Translations under genes and position numbers: made by a program
In this document: in pieces, positions 40,976 through 49,869 of the stretch
How the letters are laid out: each line of letters begins with the position of its first letter
Numbering within the stretch: the stretch's first letter is position 1
Source: Desulfobacter vibrioformis DSM 8776
GTDB taxonomy: Bacteria > Desulfobacterota > Desulfobacteria > Desulfobacterales > Desulfobacteraceae
Direction: 5' to 3'
Assembly (NCBI RefSeq): GCF_000745975.1
Contig: NZ_JQKJ01000004.1
Span: 124,001 to 188,000, forward strand
DNA length: 64,000 nucleotides
The notes under the pieces: generated by a model
Database searches by the model: none
Told to the model about the DNA's origin: nothing
The model's input: the letters and a program-made list of their open reading frames with translations, nothing else

Positions 40976-43684
40976 TTAGGATAGAAGTCCTTTTCCTATA
41001 GCTTTCCGTTTGATGCTCAAAACCTTTGGACGAGCCCCCCGCTTAAATTTAAAGCCCAGTCCGATACGATAAATTTCAGGGATATAAAAACGAAATTCCT
41101 CCGTAGAATCACTAGTATCCTCATACACAACACCCAGTTTTTTTAATTCAATCAATGATGCTGTGCTATCATCGGGCAGCAAAGATTTTGAAAAAGGAAT
41201 AACAAGATCACCCTCTACCCCTGCTTCCAAAGCAGTGGCCCAGCGCTCAAAGACTTTGGATTCCTGTTTAAGTTCTTTAACGCGATCTATACTGCATCCG
41301 TTCATTGCCGAACGTATGGCCGCAGGAGGAAGTAATCGAGTTTTCCATTGTGCGGAGGATGGTGTTTCCGAGGCTTTTGCAGCTTCTTCGAGGAATCGGA
41401 CGACATCTCTTGCTTGAAGATATCCTTTAAAATCTGATAAGGCCCCGTATACCCAGTTGATTGTGTATGCTTCTTTTGAATTATCTTTACCCAGTTTAAG
41501 TCCCCATAGTTTTTTTAATTCTTTTGATAGTTGACTTTTATTCATAGAAGACGGGTCTAAATCAGACTCTTTTTCAAACGCTCCGGAACTTGTAGCAAGC
41601 CATAACACTAAGCGCAAGAAAGCGGTTTCATTCCATAAAAGCCGAAAGGCTTCATATTTTTTTTCAAATTGTCCTGTATTTTCTCTTTTTGCACTGCCAA
41701 GGTAATCCTGTCGAAGAAAAATAATCAATCCAATGTTTCGATCACGAATTTCACTAAGCCGTGCCGGGATATTCAACAAAGCTAACACTGCATTCTGCTG
41801 ATCTGTATTGGAATGGATATCAGGAAACAGGTTTTCCAACCCATCAAAGAGAAGAATTATTGGCGTTTCTTTCAGAGCATCATTAAGTTGCCGAAAAGTT
41901 GTTATACTACGATCGTTTCCGGCAACGCCCTTAATGATCTGCTCTTCCCAAAAAAATTTCCATTCAGACTCCGAATGTGTTTGATCCCTAAAAATCTCCA
42001 AACCGGTCTTAAACCCATCATAATCAAACTGTTCAAACCGAGGCTGGTTATTTTTCAGCTGTTTTATAACCGGGGAATCTCCTCCAATTTCATTTGAACG
42101 GAGAATCGGAAAAAAATCCGCATCTATCTTTGTTTTACCAGGCTCAATACGATCACAGAATTTTTTATAACTCATAAATCCTGTCATGCGCATAAAGTGA
42201 AATGTTTTGCCCGATCCTTTTGTCCCCAAAGAGACAACAAGAGGTAAGGTATTGAAGTATTGCCTTGGAAATTCTTTAAAAAAATTTGTTTTTAAGAAAT
42301 CTTCGGATTCTGTATTTTCAGCAAAAACATATTTGGAACAGAACGTTTTTAATTTCATCACAGGCGAAGGAAAATCTTTATTATCAGACAAGGTATCGTC
42401 TTCCAAATCGTCCGCTGCTTCCAATCCTTGGAAATAATCCTTAAAAATGTCAATTAAAGTACCTGAATTATCCCACACATCCTCCCAGGATCTAATATTT
42501 AGCAACTCAGTTTTGAATGGCGTCGACTGGATTGAAATCGGCTCTGTAAGTAATTCCTCAGAAGCGTCCGAGCTTAATTCACTTTCACTTCCAAATATAG
42601 CACTTTCAAAACGGGCTCTGGCATTTATCAACCGGTTCTCATCTTGATCCGGCGGCACCATGGAAATGATAATCTCCGGCAGCATCTTTCTTTGAGGCAT
42701 GGGACCGGTTTTATTTACTTTAGCCATCTCTTTTAAAACCAACTCCGTTCCATAGAGCGACTGCTCAGACAGAGTTGTCACCAGGAATCGGTCAACATAC
42801 GGATCCAATAAAAATGGGGCGCTTAACTCACTGATTCCGGCTCTTAAATCAATGAATACATAATCGGCATCGACCTGTGTGGCAAGCTTGTCAATACTTT
42901 GCCTTAACTTCCATGGATGATCACCCTGGGAAAGATGTTCAGGCTTGACATGAATCTGAAATAGATCGAGAGGATCGCTGAAAGCGGGTAAAACAGTGAT
43001 TTTCAGGTTATCGGTACCATGTTCGAACCGCTGAATTTCTTGGGCAAAATATTGGATTACCTCATCTGTGGTATATCCGGTTTCAGGATCTGAGTATTGT
43101 ATTGCATCTAAGAACTGGGTAAATCCTACCTCGGCAGCACCCCCGGTTCTATTCTTCTCCCAGAACGTAATACCAGGTGCTTCCAAATCCCCATCAATGA
43201 CCAATACTTTTTTTTTTGTTCCTGTTTCATTAATAACTTCGTTGAGGGATTTGATCATTGCGGCCAGATGAAGTGTCCTGCCGACGCCACCTTTGAAGGA
43301 ATGAAACGCTAGAATTTTATGTTCAGGCTCAGGGACTTTGGATAATGCGTCATCTGAAAGAAATACTTTTGAGAAATAGAGATGATCAAATCGGGGTCTT
43401 TCCTGGAATTGAATATGATCAGCCATACCGATTTCGATTGAAATATTCATTGTTGCGTGGCCGATATCCAGGTAAATTATGTTTTTTTCAAAATTATATG
43501 TATCCTGATTTGGAAACCATTCTTGAAAAGCCTTTTGTATGAGTTCTATATTTTCCTTTTGCTGTTCAACTATAATTTCATCCGGATAAAAATGCAGTTT
43601 TTTAATGCTTTCAGGCAACCTCCTGAAGTTGTCGGTTTCTTTTCGAATTCTGCTTTTTACATCAAGCCAACTAAGAAGTTTCAT
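40976..43684 (-). CDS. Dual-NTPase with KGGVGR P-loop (ParA-like plus STAND/AAA-like)
   Basis: A 902-residue protein with two nucleotide-binding modules. The first (residues ~120-320) is ParA/MinD-like with FHSFKGGVGRTLHLAAM near 130, VLVIDGDLEAPG, and YVFIDLRAGIS; the usual second P-loop Lys is Arg. The second (~455-700) has SLGTKGSGKTFHFMR near 486, a Walker B strand IILLFDGLENLFPD near 611, and IIFLRQDYLG near 655, as in STAND- or Sll1717-like ATPases. The last ~200 residues look like a winged-helix end. Residues 1-115 are unassigned. ATG overlaps the HEPN-like stop (TAATG) with GGAGG upstream, so translation is coupled. Base composition is visibly AT-richer than neighbouring genes. I infer a conflict or defence role; it is unproven. 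Confidence 0.75.
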   Translation of the reverse strand: MKLLSWLDVKSRIRKETDNFRRLPESIKKLHFYPDEIIVEQQKENIELIQKAFQEWFPNQDTYNFEKNIIYLDIGHATMNISIEIGMADHIQFQERPRFDHLYFSKVFLSDDALSKVPEPEHKILAFHSFKGGVGRTLHLAAMIKSLNEVINETGTKKKVLVIDGDLEAPGITFWEKNRTGGAAEVGFTQFLDAIQYSDPETGYTTDEVIQYFAQEIQRFEHGTDNLKITVLPAFSDPLDLFQIHVKPEHLSQGDHPWKLRQSIDKLATQVDADYVFIDLRAGISELSAPFLLDPYVDRFLVTTLSEQSLYGTELVLKEMAKVNKTGPMPQRKMLPEIIISMVPPDQDENRLINARARFESAIFGSESELSSDASEELLTEPISIQSTPFKTELLNIRSWEDVWDNSGTLIDIFKDYFQGLEAADDLEDDTLSDNKDFPSPVMKLKTFCSKYVFAENTESEDFLKTNFFKEFPRQYFNTLPLVVSLGTKGSGKTFHFMRMTGFMSYKKFCDRIEPGKTKIDADFFPILRSNEIGGDSPVIKQLKNNQPRFEQFDYDGFKTGLEIFRDQTHSESEWKFFWEEQIIKGVAGNDRSITTFRQLNDALKETPIILLFDGLENLFPDIHSNTDQQNAVLALLNIPARLSEIRDRNIGLIIFLRQDYLGSAKRENTGQFEKKYEAFRLLWNETAFLRLVLWLATSSGAFEKESDLDPSSMNKSQLSKELKKLWGLKLGKDNSKEAYTINWVYGALSDFKGYLQARDVVRFLEEAAKASETPSSAQWKTRLLPPAAIRSAMNGCSIDRVKELKQESKVFERWATALEAGVEGDLVIPFSKSLLPDDSTASLIELKKLGVVYEDTSDSTEEFRFYIPEIYRIGLGFKFKRGARPKVLSIKRKAIGKGLLS

Positions 43685-44106
43685 TATACTAACTCCTCCT
43701 GCAACCAGGAATCAATCTTTTGTAATTTTCCTTCAAGTTTACTTTTTTCTTCTGAATTTATAAAAGTACCTCCATATCTCAAGGCCTGGTGCAAATCTGT
43801 GAGCGGTACAGTTTCAGGTGTTTTAAAACGGGTCAGAAACTGGAAATTTTCAGGAAGACGATGGGGAGAATGAAGTTTAGATAGAAGGCCTCTCAGATCA
43901 TGAGTCAAACTGCCGGGCCTTTGATCTTCAGGAATTTTAAATGTGTCTTTTATGTTTTTGCGTTTAAGCAAAAGGGCTTTAATTCCACACTCAACAGCAT
44001 ATATAAACAATAACATTTTTGCATTAGTGCCGGGACTATTTTTCCCGCACTCCTGCATCAGATGCCGATAGGATTTATCCAGATTCTTCTGACTAACATG
44101 AATCAT
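43684..44106 (-). CDS. HEPN-like small protein coupled to the dual-NTPase
   Basis: A 140-residue, mostly helical protein. The segment AKMLLFIYAVECGIKALLLKRK, followed after a loop by LTHDLRGLLSKL, has the look of HEPN-fold proteins (two long helices with a conserved Glu and a His-Asp turn). The HEPN ribonuclease signature R-x4-6-H is not evident, so it may be a non-catalytic sensor or adaptor. The frame can begin at a TTG at 44121, but ATG at 44106 with GGGAAAAG upstream is better. It is the first gene of a two-gene unit with the KGGVGR NTPase. The AT-rich 44107-44233 upstream should hold its promoter. Confidence 0.6.
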   Translation of the reverse strand: MIHVSQKNLDKSYRHLMQECGKNSPGTNAKMLLFIYAVECGIKALLLKRKNIKDTFKIPEDQRPGSLTHDLRGLLSKLHSPHRLPENFQFLTRFKTPETVPLTDLHQALRYGGTFINSEEKSKLEGKLQKIDSWLQEELV

Positions 44107-44233
44107 ATCTTTTCCCGGCAACAGTGTCTTTATAATAAAAATGCATATAGCTTTATAAATTCAACCAGTTGAAATTAATATGAGCGGCATTAAACTACAG
44201 GCAAGTTACTGCCATTGCCTGGTTTGGCGGTGC

Positions 44234-44647
44234 CTAACGGTTAAACGTCAGATCAAGCTTTTCCTTTTCCATGGCAGATATGCGTGAAATCTCTTCGGGG
44301 GGGGCGCCTTTTTTTATGCCTGGGCAGGAGTTTGCCATGATGTCCCAGTTTTCAGGATGGTTAATCAGGGCGTTTATGAAGGGCCAGGCCCGGCACATAT
44401 AGGGTTTGACCGGATGGATGGTGCACTGCTTTTGGGGATCAAAGAAGATGCAGCAGCCGTCTTGTCCCAGTGTCAGTACAGGCCTTGACCCGGACATGTC
44501 ACAATATTTTTCCACAAAGGTGTCAGGATATGCCTGGATATAGTCGCAGATTTTTCTGATATCCTTTTCTTCCACATAGGTGCCGCCAAATCCTTTGCAG
44601 CACTGACCGCATAATTTACAGTCAAAAATACCTTCTGGTGTCATCAT
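44234..44647 (-). CDS. YkgJ-family cysteine-cluster protein
   Basis: A 137-residue protein with the YkgJ metal-binding pattern: FDCKLCGQCCKGFGG at residues ~8-22, then GCCIFFDP, QCTIHPVKPYMCRAWPF, and a final C in NSCPG. These eight or so Cys probably bind iron or zinc, possibly an Fe-S cluster. The family function is not established. It starts with ATG at 44647, 4 bases after the recR stop, and closes the dnaX-ybaB-recR run. Confidence 0.88.
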   Translation of the reverse strand: MMTPEGIFDCKLCGQCCKGFGGTYVEEKDIRKICDYIQAYPDTFVEKYCDMSGSRPVLTLGQDGCCIFFDPQKQCTIHPVKPYMCRAWPFINALINHPENWDIMANSCPGIKKGAPPEEISRISAMEKEKLDLTFNR

Positions 44648-44651
44648 TTTT

Positions 44652-45251
44652 TTAAACCTTGTACCGTTTTTCCATGGCTTTCTGCATGGTCAGGGGATCC
44701 ACATACTGAAGGTCCCCGCCCATGGGTACGCCAGATGCAATCCGGGTGATGTTGATTTTTCTCAGATCCAGCTTGCCCCGGATATAGGCGGCCGTGGCTT
44801 CGCCTTCCACATTGGTCCGGGTGGCAAGGATGATTTCCCTGACGTCGTTGCCCCGGACCCGCCTGAACAGTTCGGCCAGACGGATGTCTCCGGGGCCGAT
44901 ACCGTCAATGGGGGACAGGGCACCGCCGAGGATGTGGTACACGCCTGAAAATGCGCCTGATTTTTCAATGGCCGCCATGTCAGTGGGATTTTCCACCACG
45001 CAGATCAGTCCTTTGTCCCGGCCGGGGTCTGAACAGATCTGGCAGGTTTCCCGGTCAGTCAGTGCAAAGCAGGATGCGCACAACTTGACGTTTTTTTTCA
45101 GTTCAATGATATCGGCAGCCAAAGCAGCAGCCTCATGGTCCGGGGCATGAAGAATATGAAGGGCCAGGCGCTCTGCTGTTTTCTTGCCTATCCCCGGCAG
45201 GGTGGAAAGCGAATGGATCAGCTTGACAATGGCTTCGGGATAATAGCTCAC
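44652..45251 (-). CDS. recR: Recombination protein RecR
   Basis: Clamp-forming partner of RecO and RecF in gap repair. The 199 residues have the helix-hairpin-helix start (LIHSLSTLPGIGKKTAERLALHIL), a C4 zinc finger (CASC, CQIC), and a TOPRIM domain (ICVVENPTDMAAIEKSGAF, YHILGGALSPIDGIGPGDI) with a C-terminal GGDLQYVDPLT. The order dnaX-ybaB-recR is a classic bacterial arrangement and is preserved here. Confidence 0.97.
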   Translation of the reverse strand: MSYYPEAIVKLIHSLSTLPGIGKKTAERLALHILHAPDHEAAALAADIIELKKNVKLCASCFALTDRETCQICSDPGRDKGLICVVENPTDMAAIEKSGAFSGVYHILGGALSPIDGIGPGDIRLAELFRRVRGNDVREIILATRTNVEGEATAAYIRGKLDLRKINITRIASGVPMGGDLQYVDPLTMQKAMEKRYKV

Positions 45252-45280
45252 AATGGGTTCAGGTTCTTTAAAAAAAGAGA

Positions 45281-45589
45281 TTACAGGCCTGGAATATTCA
45301 GGCCTCCGGTCAGTTTTCCCATTTCAGCGGAGATCATTTCCTGGGATTTATTCAAAGCGTCATTCACTGCAGCAAGCACCAGATCCTGCAGCATTTCAAC
45401 ATCTTCGGGATCGATCACCTCTTTTTCAAGAATAATGGATTCAATTTTCTGGGCACCATTGGCAACCACTTTTACCATGCCGCCGCCTGAGCTGGCTTCA
45501 ACGGTTTTAGTTGCCAGAGCCTGCTGGGACTGCAGCATTTTTTTCTGCAGTTTCTGGGCCTGTTTCATCATGTTATTCATATTGTTCAT
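45281..45589 (-). CDS. ybaB: YbaB/EbfC nucleoid-associated protein
   Basis: A small DNA-binding protein of 102 residues with the expected Met/Gln-rich coiled N-terminus ([20 protein letters not shown]), [18 protein letters not shown], and a C-terminal [19 protein letters not shown] helix. Members form tweezer-like dimers that coat DNA. It lies 32 bases after dnaX and 29 bases before recR. Confidence 0.95.
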   Translation of the reverse strand: MNNMNNMMKQAQKLQKKMLQSQQALATKTVEASSGGGMVKVVANGAQKIESIILEKEVIDPEDVEMLQDLVLAAVNDALNKSQEMISAEMGKLTGGLNIPGL

Positions 45590-45621
45590 GGGTCAGCTCC
45601 TATTTTTATATTGGGGGTTTT

Positions 45622-47367
45622 TTATATAATATCTGCGTCAAATAAACGTACCGCGTGCAGGACCATGGGATGGGCTGCCGCGGCTTGTTCAGCCTTTTGC
45701 CGGTCATATTGCTGACGGCAGGTCTTATCATCCGCACAGCCATTGTCTTCTATACGTACCTCAATGGATTTTCCTAAATGCTTTTGGCCCAGTTCTGCCA
45801 GCGTTTTGGTTGCGTTGTTGAGCCTGGATGTTTCAAACCCGGAGCAGGATGCCAGGGTTACAATGACCTTGTCCGGGGCTGATGTGTCTGCCTGGCCCTT
45901 GGAAAATAAGCCGAAAATAAAGGGCTGCTCATGTTGAAGTATTTCCATGAACCCGGACCAGCTTGCAGGCCTCCGGTGTTCTTTAACCTGTTCTTTCTCC
46001 TGGTGCACAGGGGTGTCAGATTCCAATGAACCGGGTGAATCGGCAGGGATGTCCGGCGGTAGTATCTGGGCCAGGTTAAGTTCATAGGGTGGTGGTTCCG
46101 GCATCGGCCGGGGTGAGCCGGTACCGGGGACCTGTTCTGCAGGCAGAACAGATGCCTGGTTGAGATTATTATTTTGTTGCGGGAAAGGTGAACCGGCACC
46201 GGCCTGGTCCAGACGGTTCTCCATCCGGCGTGCTAAAAGATCCACCTTGGTGATGATTTCATCAAGCCGGGTCTCAGGCTCAATCTGGATCATTTTGAGC
46301 AGCACCATCTCCACGGCGGTCTGGGTGTGGGATGCGAAGCGCACAATGCTCTCCTCCTTTAATAGAAGGTCCAGCAGCATCCCAAGATAGGCCGGCGGCA
46401 GGTTTTGGCACATCTGGTCAAGCTCAAGCTTTTCCGTTTCAATCATATTGAGCACAGGGCTGTTTTTCCCGCACAGCCGGATGATGTTCAGATTCCTGAA
46501 CTGGGCAATGATACCGGAATAAAATTCTTTCAAATCCATACCGGAGTCATTGATTTTACTGACAAGCTCAATGAGGCAAGCCCCGTTTCTTTCCAGTACG
46601 GCCGACGATATGGAAAAAAGAACTCTCCGGTCCGTGGTCCGAAGCCTTTGGGCCACTATTTGCCGGCCAATCTCTTTTTCAGGCCCGGCTGAAAGAATCC
46701 TGTCCAGCAGGCTTAAGCTGTCTCTGATGGAGCCGTCCGCCTCCAGGGCGATCAGTTCCAGCCCTTCTTTTTCAACGGTATAGCCTTCTTTTCGGCACAG
46801 ATTCTCCAAGTGCGCGCAGATTCTGTCCAGTGAAATTCGTGACAAATCATGGCGCTGGCACCGGGACAGGATGGTGGCCGGGATTTTATGGACTTCCGTG
46901 GTGGCAAAGATGAAAATAACATGATCCGGGGGCTCTTCAAGGGTCTTGAGCAGGGCATTGAAGGCAGCCACCGAAAGCATGTGGACTTCATCAATGATAT
47001 AGATTTTATACCTGGCGGCAGAGGGCATGTAGGCCACATTGTCCCTCAGTTCACGGATCTGTTCCACGCTGTTGTTGGATGCGCCGTCAATTTCAAACAC
47101 ATCTGCACAATGACCGTTGATAATGTCTTTGCAGATTCTGCATTCATTGCACGGCGACGGGGTGGGGCCGGCCTGACATGTCAGGGCCTTGGCCATGATG
47201 CGGGCAATGGTGGTTTTGCCGGTGCCCCTGGGACCTGCCAGCAGAAGGGCATGGGCCACCCTGTTCCCGGAAATGGCATTGGTCAGGGTCGTGGTGACAT
47301 GATCCTGTCCAACAACATCTGAAAATGTCTGGGGACGATATTTTAATGCCAGAACCTGGTAAGACAT
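45622..47367 (-). CDS. dnaX: DNA polymerase III subunits gamma/tau
   Basis: Clamp-loader ATPase. The first 370 residues hold the AAA+ module: LKYRPQTFSDVVGQDHV, Walker A GPRGTGKTTIARIMA, a four-Cys zinc module (CNECRIC), Walker B IYIIDEVHMLS and FATTEVHKIPATILSRCQRHDL. A Pro-rich linker (~395-480) leads to a C-terminal tau-like domain. The frame is open from 47412, but that start lies at or before the predicted transcription start, so I use ATG at 47367 (MSYQVLALKYRPQ), 581 residues. I saw no obvious A-run frameshift signal, but did not search exhaustively. Confidence 0.95.
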   Translation of the reverse strand: MSYQVLALKYRPQTFSDVVGQDHVTTTLTNAISGNRVAHALLLAGPRGTGKTTIARIMAKALTCQAGPTPSPCNECRICKDIINGHCADVFEIDGASNNSVEQIRELRDNVAYMPSAARYKIYIIDEVHMLSVAAFNALLKTLEEPPDHVIFIFATTEVHKIPATILSRCQRHDLSRISLDRICAHLENLCRKEGYTVEKEGLELIALEADGSIRDSLSLLDRILSAGPEKEIGRQIVAQRLRTTDRRVLFSISSAVLERNGACLIELVSKINDSGMDLKEFYSGIIAQFRNLNIIRLCGKNSPVLNMIETEKLELDQMCQNLPPAYLGMLLDLLLKEESIVRFASHTQTAVEMVLLKMIQIEPETRLDEIITKVDLLARRMENRLDQAGAGSPFPQQNNNLNQASVLPAEQVPGTGSPRPMPEPPPYELNLAQILPPDIPADSPGSLESDTPVHQEKEQVKEHRRPASWSGFMEILQHEQPFIFGLFSKGQADTSAPDKVIVTLASCSGFETSRLNNATKTLAELGQKHLGKSIEVRIEDNGCADDKTCRQQYDRQKAEQAAAAHPMVLHAVRLFDADII

Positions 47368-47415
47368 GGTGTATCCAAAGGCCGTTGATGTTTCTTTCAA
47401 TAAAAAGTACAAAGT

Positions 47416-47444
47416 TTTATACCAGAGGGGGTGTTAAGGGTCAA
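47416..47444 (-). promoter_or_regulatory. Sigma-70 promoter of dnaX
   Basis: On the minus strand TTGACC (47444-47439), 17 bases, TATAAA (47421-47416). Both boxes and the spacing are near consensus. Transcription would begin near 47409, which rules out the upstream in-frame TTG and supports ATG at 47367. Confidence 0.65.
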
Positions 47445-47486
47445 TGTCGGAGGGGGAATTTGTTTCATTTGCGGACTATGTTTAAA

Positions 47487-47569
47487 GATTGTCAAAGGTT
47501 CGGGATCTATACCCCAGGTACTTTTTCAATTTTATTGGCCTTGACAATCGTTGACCGGTTTTATATATT
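47487..47569 (+). promoter_or_regulatory. Promoter and possible operator of the arsR gene
   Basis: TTGACA (47541-47546), exactly 17 bases, TATATT (47564-47569) is a near-perfect sigma-70 promoter. The -35 box is part of an inverted repeat: GATTGTCAA at 47487-47495 and TTGACAATC at 47541-47549, 45 bases apart. A regulator binding both arms would block RNA polymerase, so autorepression by the ArsR protein is plausible. Confidence 0.65.
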
Positions 47570-47616
47570 CCATTTTAACGATTTACTTGAAGCCGGGATT
47601 TTAAAGTTTGGCAGAA

Positions 47617-47964
47617 ATGAAAATATTTATCAGGGTCATGAAAGCATTATCTGATCCCAACCGGGTGAAGATGATGAAACTGCTTCAGCACCGGCCTTTA
47701 TGTGTCTGTGAAATCAAGGAATGTTTAGGCATTGCCCAGTCCACTGCAAGCAAACATTTGAAAATACTTGAGGATGCCGATCTGGTCAGAAGTTTCAAGG
47801 ATGGGCTGTGGGTCAATTATTCCCTGTCCGACGGCAATGGATCACCCTTTGCCGCAAGCATGATCGGAAATCTGAAACACTGGCTGGGCAATGATGCCCA
47901 GATTCAGAGACTGGAGAATATCCTTCCGGGAATTGACCGGCATAATATTGTGGGCAAGGGATAA
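47617..47964 (+). CDS. ArsR-family transcription regulator
   Basis: A 115-residue winged-helix repressor. The core is MKALSDPNRVKMMKLLQHRPLC, then the CVCEI metal-site motif (Cys-Val-Cys as in ArsR proteins that sense arsenite or other soft metals), and the recognition helix QSTASKHLKILEDADLV, with a wing at SFKDGLWVNYSL. The frame is open from a TTG at 47608, but ATG at 47617 fits the family. It leads the permease-thioredoxin operon and probably controls it; metalloid specificity is inferred from the CVC motif only. Confidence 0.9.
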   Translation: MKIFIRVMKALSDPNRVKMMKLLQHRPLCVCEIKECLGIAQSTASKHLKILEDADLVRSFKDGLWVNYSLSDGNGSPFAASMIGNLKHWLGNDAQIQRLENILPGIDRHNIVGKG

Positions 47965-47974
47965 GATAAATTGT

Positions 47975-47998
47975 CGCCCTTTGGGCGGGTTTTAGGTT
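47975..47998 (+). terminator. Weak hairpin after arsR
   Basis: CGCCC (47975-47979), TTT, GGGCG (47983-47987), then GGTTTTAGGTTTT. The stem is short, so it may only attenuate transcription into the permease gene. A second small inverted repeat, GCCTAAATATAGGC, follows at about 48020-48033. Confidence 0.4.
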
Positions 47999-48076
47999 TT
48001 AGGAAATGGAACTTCCTATACGCCTAAATATAGGCTCATATATCGTTAAATGACCATGTATGGATTAAGGAGGCGT

Positions 48077-49144
48077 ATGGATTCAAATACAGCAGATACC
48101 GGCCCGGTCCGGAAAAAAGAAAACATGCAGCTGGTGCTGAGCCTGTTCCTGGGGACGGCCGGTGTCGTTTTGTGGTGGGTGGTTTACCGGCAGCTGTCCG
48201 GATTGTCCAAATGGCTGACCTATGATCTTTTACCCATTGATAAGGGATCTCATCTTGGCAGTTCCATTGAATTTTTTCTTTATGACACACCCAAGGTCAT
48301 GATGCTGCTCTTTCTGGTGGTGTTTGGCGTTGGTATTATCCGAAGCTTTTTTACCCCGGAGAAAACCCGGGCGTTTCTGTCCGGGAAAAGCGAATTTGCC
48401 GGCAATGTGTTTGCCGCACTGCTTGGGATTGTAACGCCCTTTTGTTCCTGCTCTGCCGTGCCTTTGTTCATTGGTTTTGTGACCGCCGGTGTCCCCCTGG
48501 GTGTCACGTTTTCGTTTCTGATCTCTGCGCCCATGGTCAATGAAATTGCCCTGGGGCTTTTATATGGGCTTTTGGGATGGAAAGTGGCTGCCATTTATTT
48601 GGGCACAGGGCTTTTCATTGCCATTGCCGCCGGTTGGGTTATCGGGCGGCTAAAACTTGAAAATCACATCGAGGAGTGGGTGACCCAGGCCAGCATGGCT
48701 GCCGTTGAGCTGGAAGAGGAAAAGATGACATGGCAGGACCGGTTTGTTTACGGCTGGGATGCGGTAAAAGAGATCATCGGACGTGTCTGGATCTACGTTA
48801 TTCTGGGTATTGCCGTGGGAGCCGGCATCCACGGGTTTGTTCCGGAAGGCGTCATGGCATCGGTCATGGGCAAAGATGCCTGGTGGTCTGTGCCCGTGTC
48901 TGTGCTGATCGGGGTGCCCATGTATTCCAATGCAGCCGGTGTTATCCCTGTTGTTGAAGCACTGCTGGGCAAAGGGGCGGCCCTGGGATCTGTCCTGGCA
49001 TTCATGATGAGTGTCATTGCCCTGTCATTGCCTGAAATGGTGATTTTAAGAAAGGTGTTGAAACCCAGATTGATCGGCGTTTTCATCGGTGTTGTATCCT
49101 GCGGTATTTTGTTTGTGGGGTATCTGTTTAATCTGATTTTATAA
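48077..49144 (+). CDS. Permease of the UPF0718 / ArsP-like family
   Basis: An inner-membrane permease of 355 residues with about eight to ten hydrophobic segments. The diagnostic motif TPFCSCSAVPLFIGFVTAG lies in the first half, followed by SAPMVNEIALGLLYG; the second half repeats the theme (GVPMYSNAAGVIPVVEAL and a C-terminal SLPEMVILRKVL). Some family members export organoarsenicals (ArsP); the substrate here is unknown. ATG at 48077 has AAGGAGG just upstream, better than the ATG at 48050. A cytoplasmic loop between ~205 and 235 is acidic. Confidence 0.88.
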   Translation: MDSNTADTGPVRKKENMQLVLSLFLGTAGVVLWWVVYRQLSGLSKWLTYDLLPIDKGSHLGSSIEFFLYDTPKVMMLLFLVVFGVGIIRSFFTPEKTRAFLSGKSEFAGNVFAALLGIVTPFCSCSAVPLFIGFVTAGVPLGVTFSFLISAPMVNEIALGLLYGLLGWKVAAIYLGTGLFIAIAAGWVIGRLKLENHIEEWVTQASMAAVELEEEKMTWQDRFVYGWDAVKEIIGRVWIYVILGIAVGAGIHGFVPEGVMASVMGKDAWWSVPVSVLIGVPMYSNAAGVIPVVEALLGKGAALGSVLAFMMSVIALSLPEMVILRKVLKPRLIGVFIGVVSCGILFVGYLFNLIL

Positions 49145-49195
49145 AAAATGATGGTGTTTCATAAAAAATGATTTTGATTAAAAGGAGTGATTAAC

Positions 49196-49429
49196 ATGGA
49201 AATCAAAGTATTAGGCCCGGGATGTGCCAAGTGCGGTAAAACCGAAAAATTGATCCGGGAAGTGATTAAGGAGGCGGGTGTGGATGCAAGCGTTGAGAAG
49301 GTGACTGATATGCTGCAAATTGCGTCATACGGCGTGTTTGGTACGCCTTCGGTTATTGTGGATGGTGAAGTGAAGTGCGTTGGCAAGGTGCCCAAAAAAG
49401 ATGATGTTAAAGCCTGGCTTGCCGGGTAG
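49196..49429 (+). CDS. Thioredoxin-fold disulfide protein (77 aa)
   Basis: A small cytoplasmic redox protein: MEIKVLGPGCAKCGKTEKLI gives a CxxC pair (GCAKCGK), and GVFGTPSVIVDGEV supplies the cis-Pro of a thioredoxin fold. A third Cys sits in VKCVGKV. ATG at 49196 has AAAGGAG eight bases upstream; the frame is open slightly further. Such small proteins often accompany UPF0718 permeases (family knowledge) and may reduce or deliver the transported thiol-bound substrate. Confidence 0.88.
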   Translation: MEIKVLGPGCAKCGKTEKLIREVIKEAGVDASVEKVTDMLQIASYGVFGTPSVIVDGEVKCVGKVPKKDDVKAWLAG

Positions 49430-49494
49430 CACGGGAAATATACGAAAATGTTCGTCAAAAACACCACCAAATAATTTTTATGAAGGAGAAGACG

Positions 49495-49869
49495 ATGTCC
49501 GAAAATTGTTGTTGTTCAAACAGTCAAACTATGATTCTTGCCTGTTCCGGCGGATCCAACGTGGGCCAGCTTTCAAACCAGGCTGCCATTGAACTCACTC
49601 AACAGGGTTTTGGAAAAATGTTCTGCCTGGCGGGTATTGGGGGCGGACTCAGCAGTTTTGTCCAGTCTGCAAAGGATGTGGACAAGCTTGTTGTGATCGA
49701 CGGCTGTGAGATAGGATGCGCTAAGGCAATTCTGGAAAAAAGCGGGATAGAGAATAAAAATTATACCGTGATTACCGACCTTGGCATTGAAAAAAACAAA
49801 GAGCTTAAGCTTAAGCCCGGGGAAATTGAGATGGTCAAGGATGCCCTGACCAAAGGTGCAAATCAATGA
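49495..49869 (+). CDS. DGC-domain putative zinc-binding protein
   Basis: A 124-residue protein with an N-terminal Cys cluster (ENCCCSN) and the DGC signature VVIDGCEIGCAKAILEK. ACSGGSNVGQLSNQAA and LAGIGGG fit the family. Members are annotated as zinc-binding, and their chemistry is unsettled. ATG at 49495 has AAGGAG upstream. It overlaps the next gene by 4 bases (ATGA). Cys residues in every member of this operon point to thiol or metalloid handling. Confidence 0.85.
   Translation: MSENCCCSNSQTMILACSGGSNVGQLSNQAAIELTQQGFGKMFCLAGIGGGLSSFVQSAKDVDKLVVIDGCEIGCAKAILEKSGIENKNYTVITDLGIEKNKELKLKPGEIEMVKDALTKGANQ

Noticed and set aside
47413-47607. Possible SRP RNA gene upstream of dnaX
   Set aside because: In many bacteria ffs adjoins dnaX, but the conserved GGAAGGAAGC-type loop is absent here; only two divergent promoters are seen.
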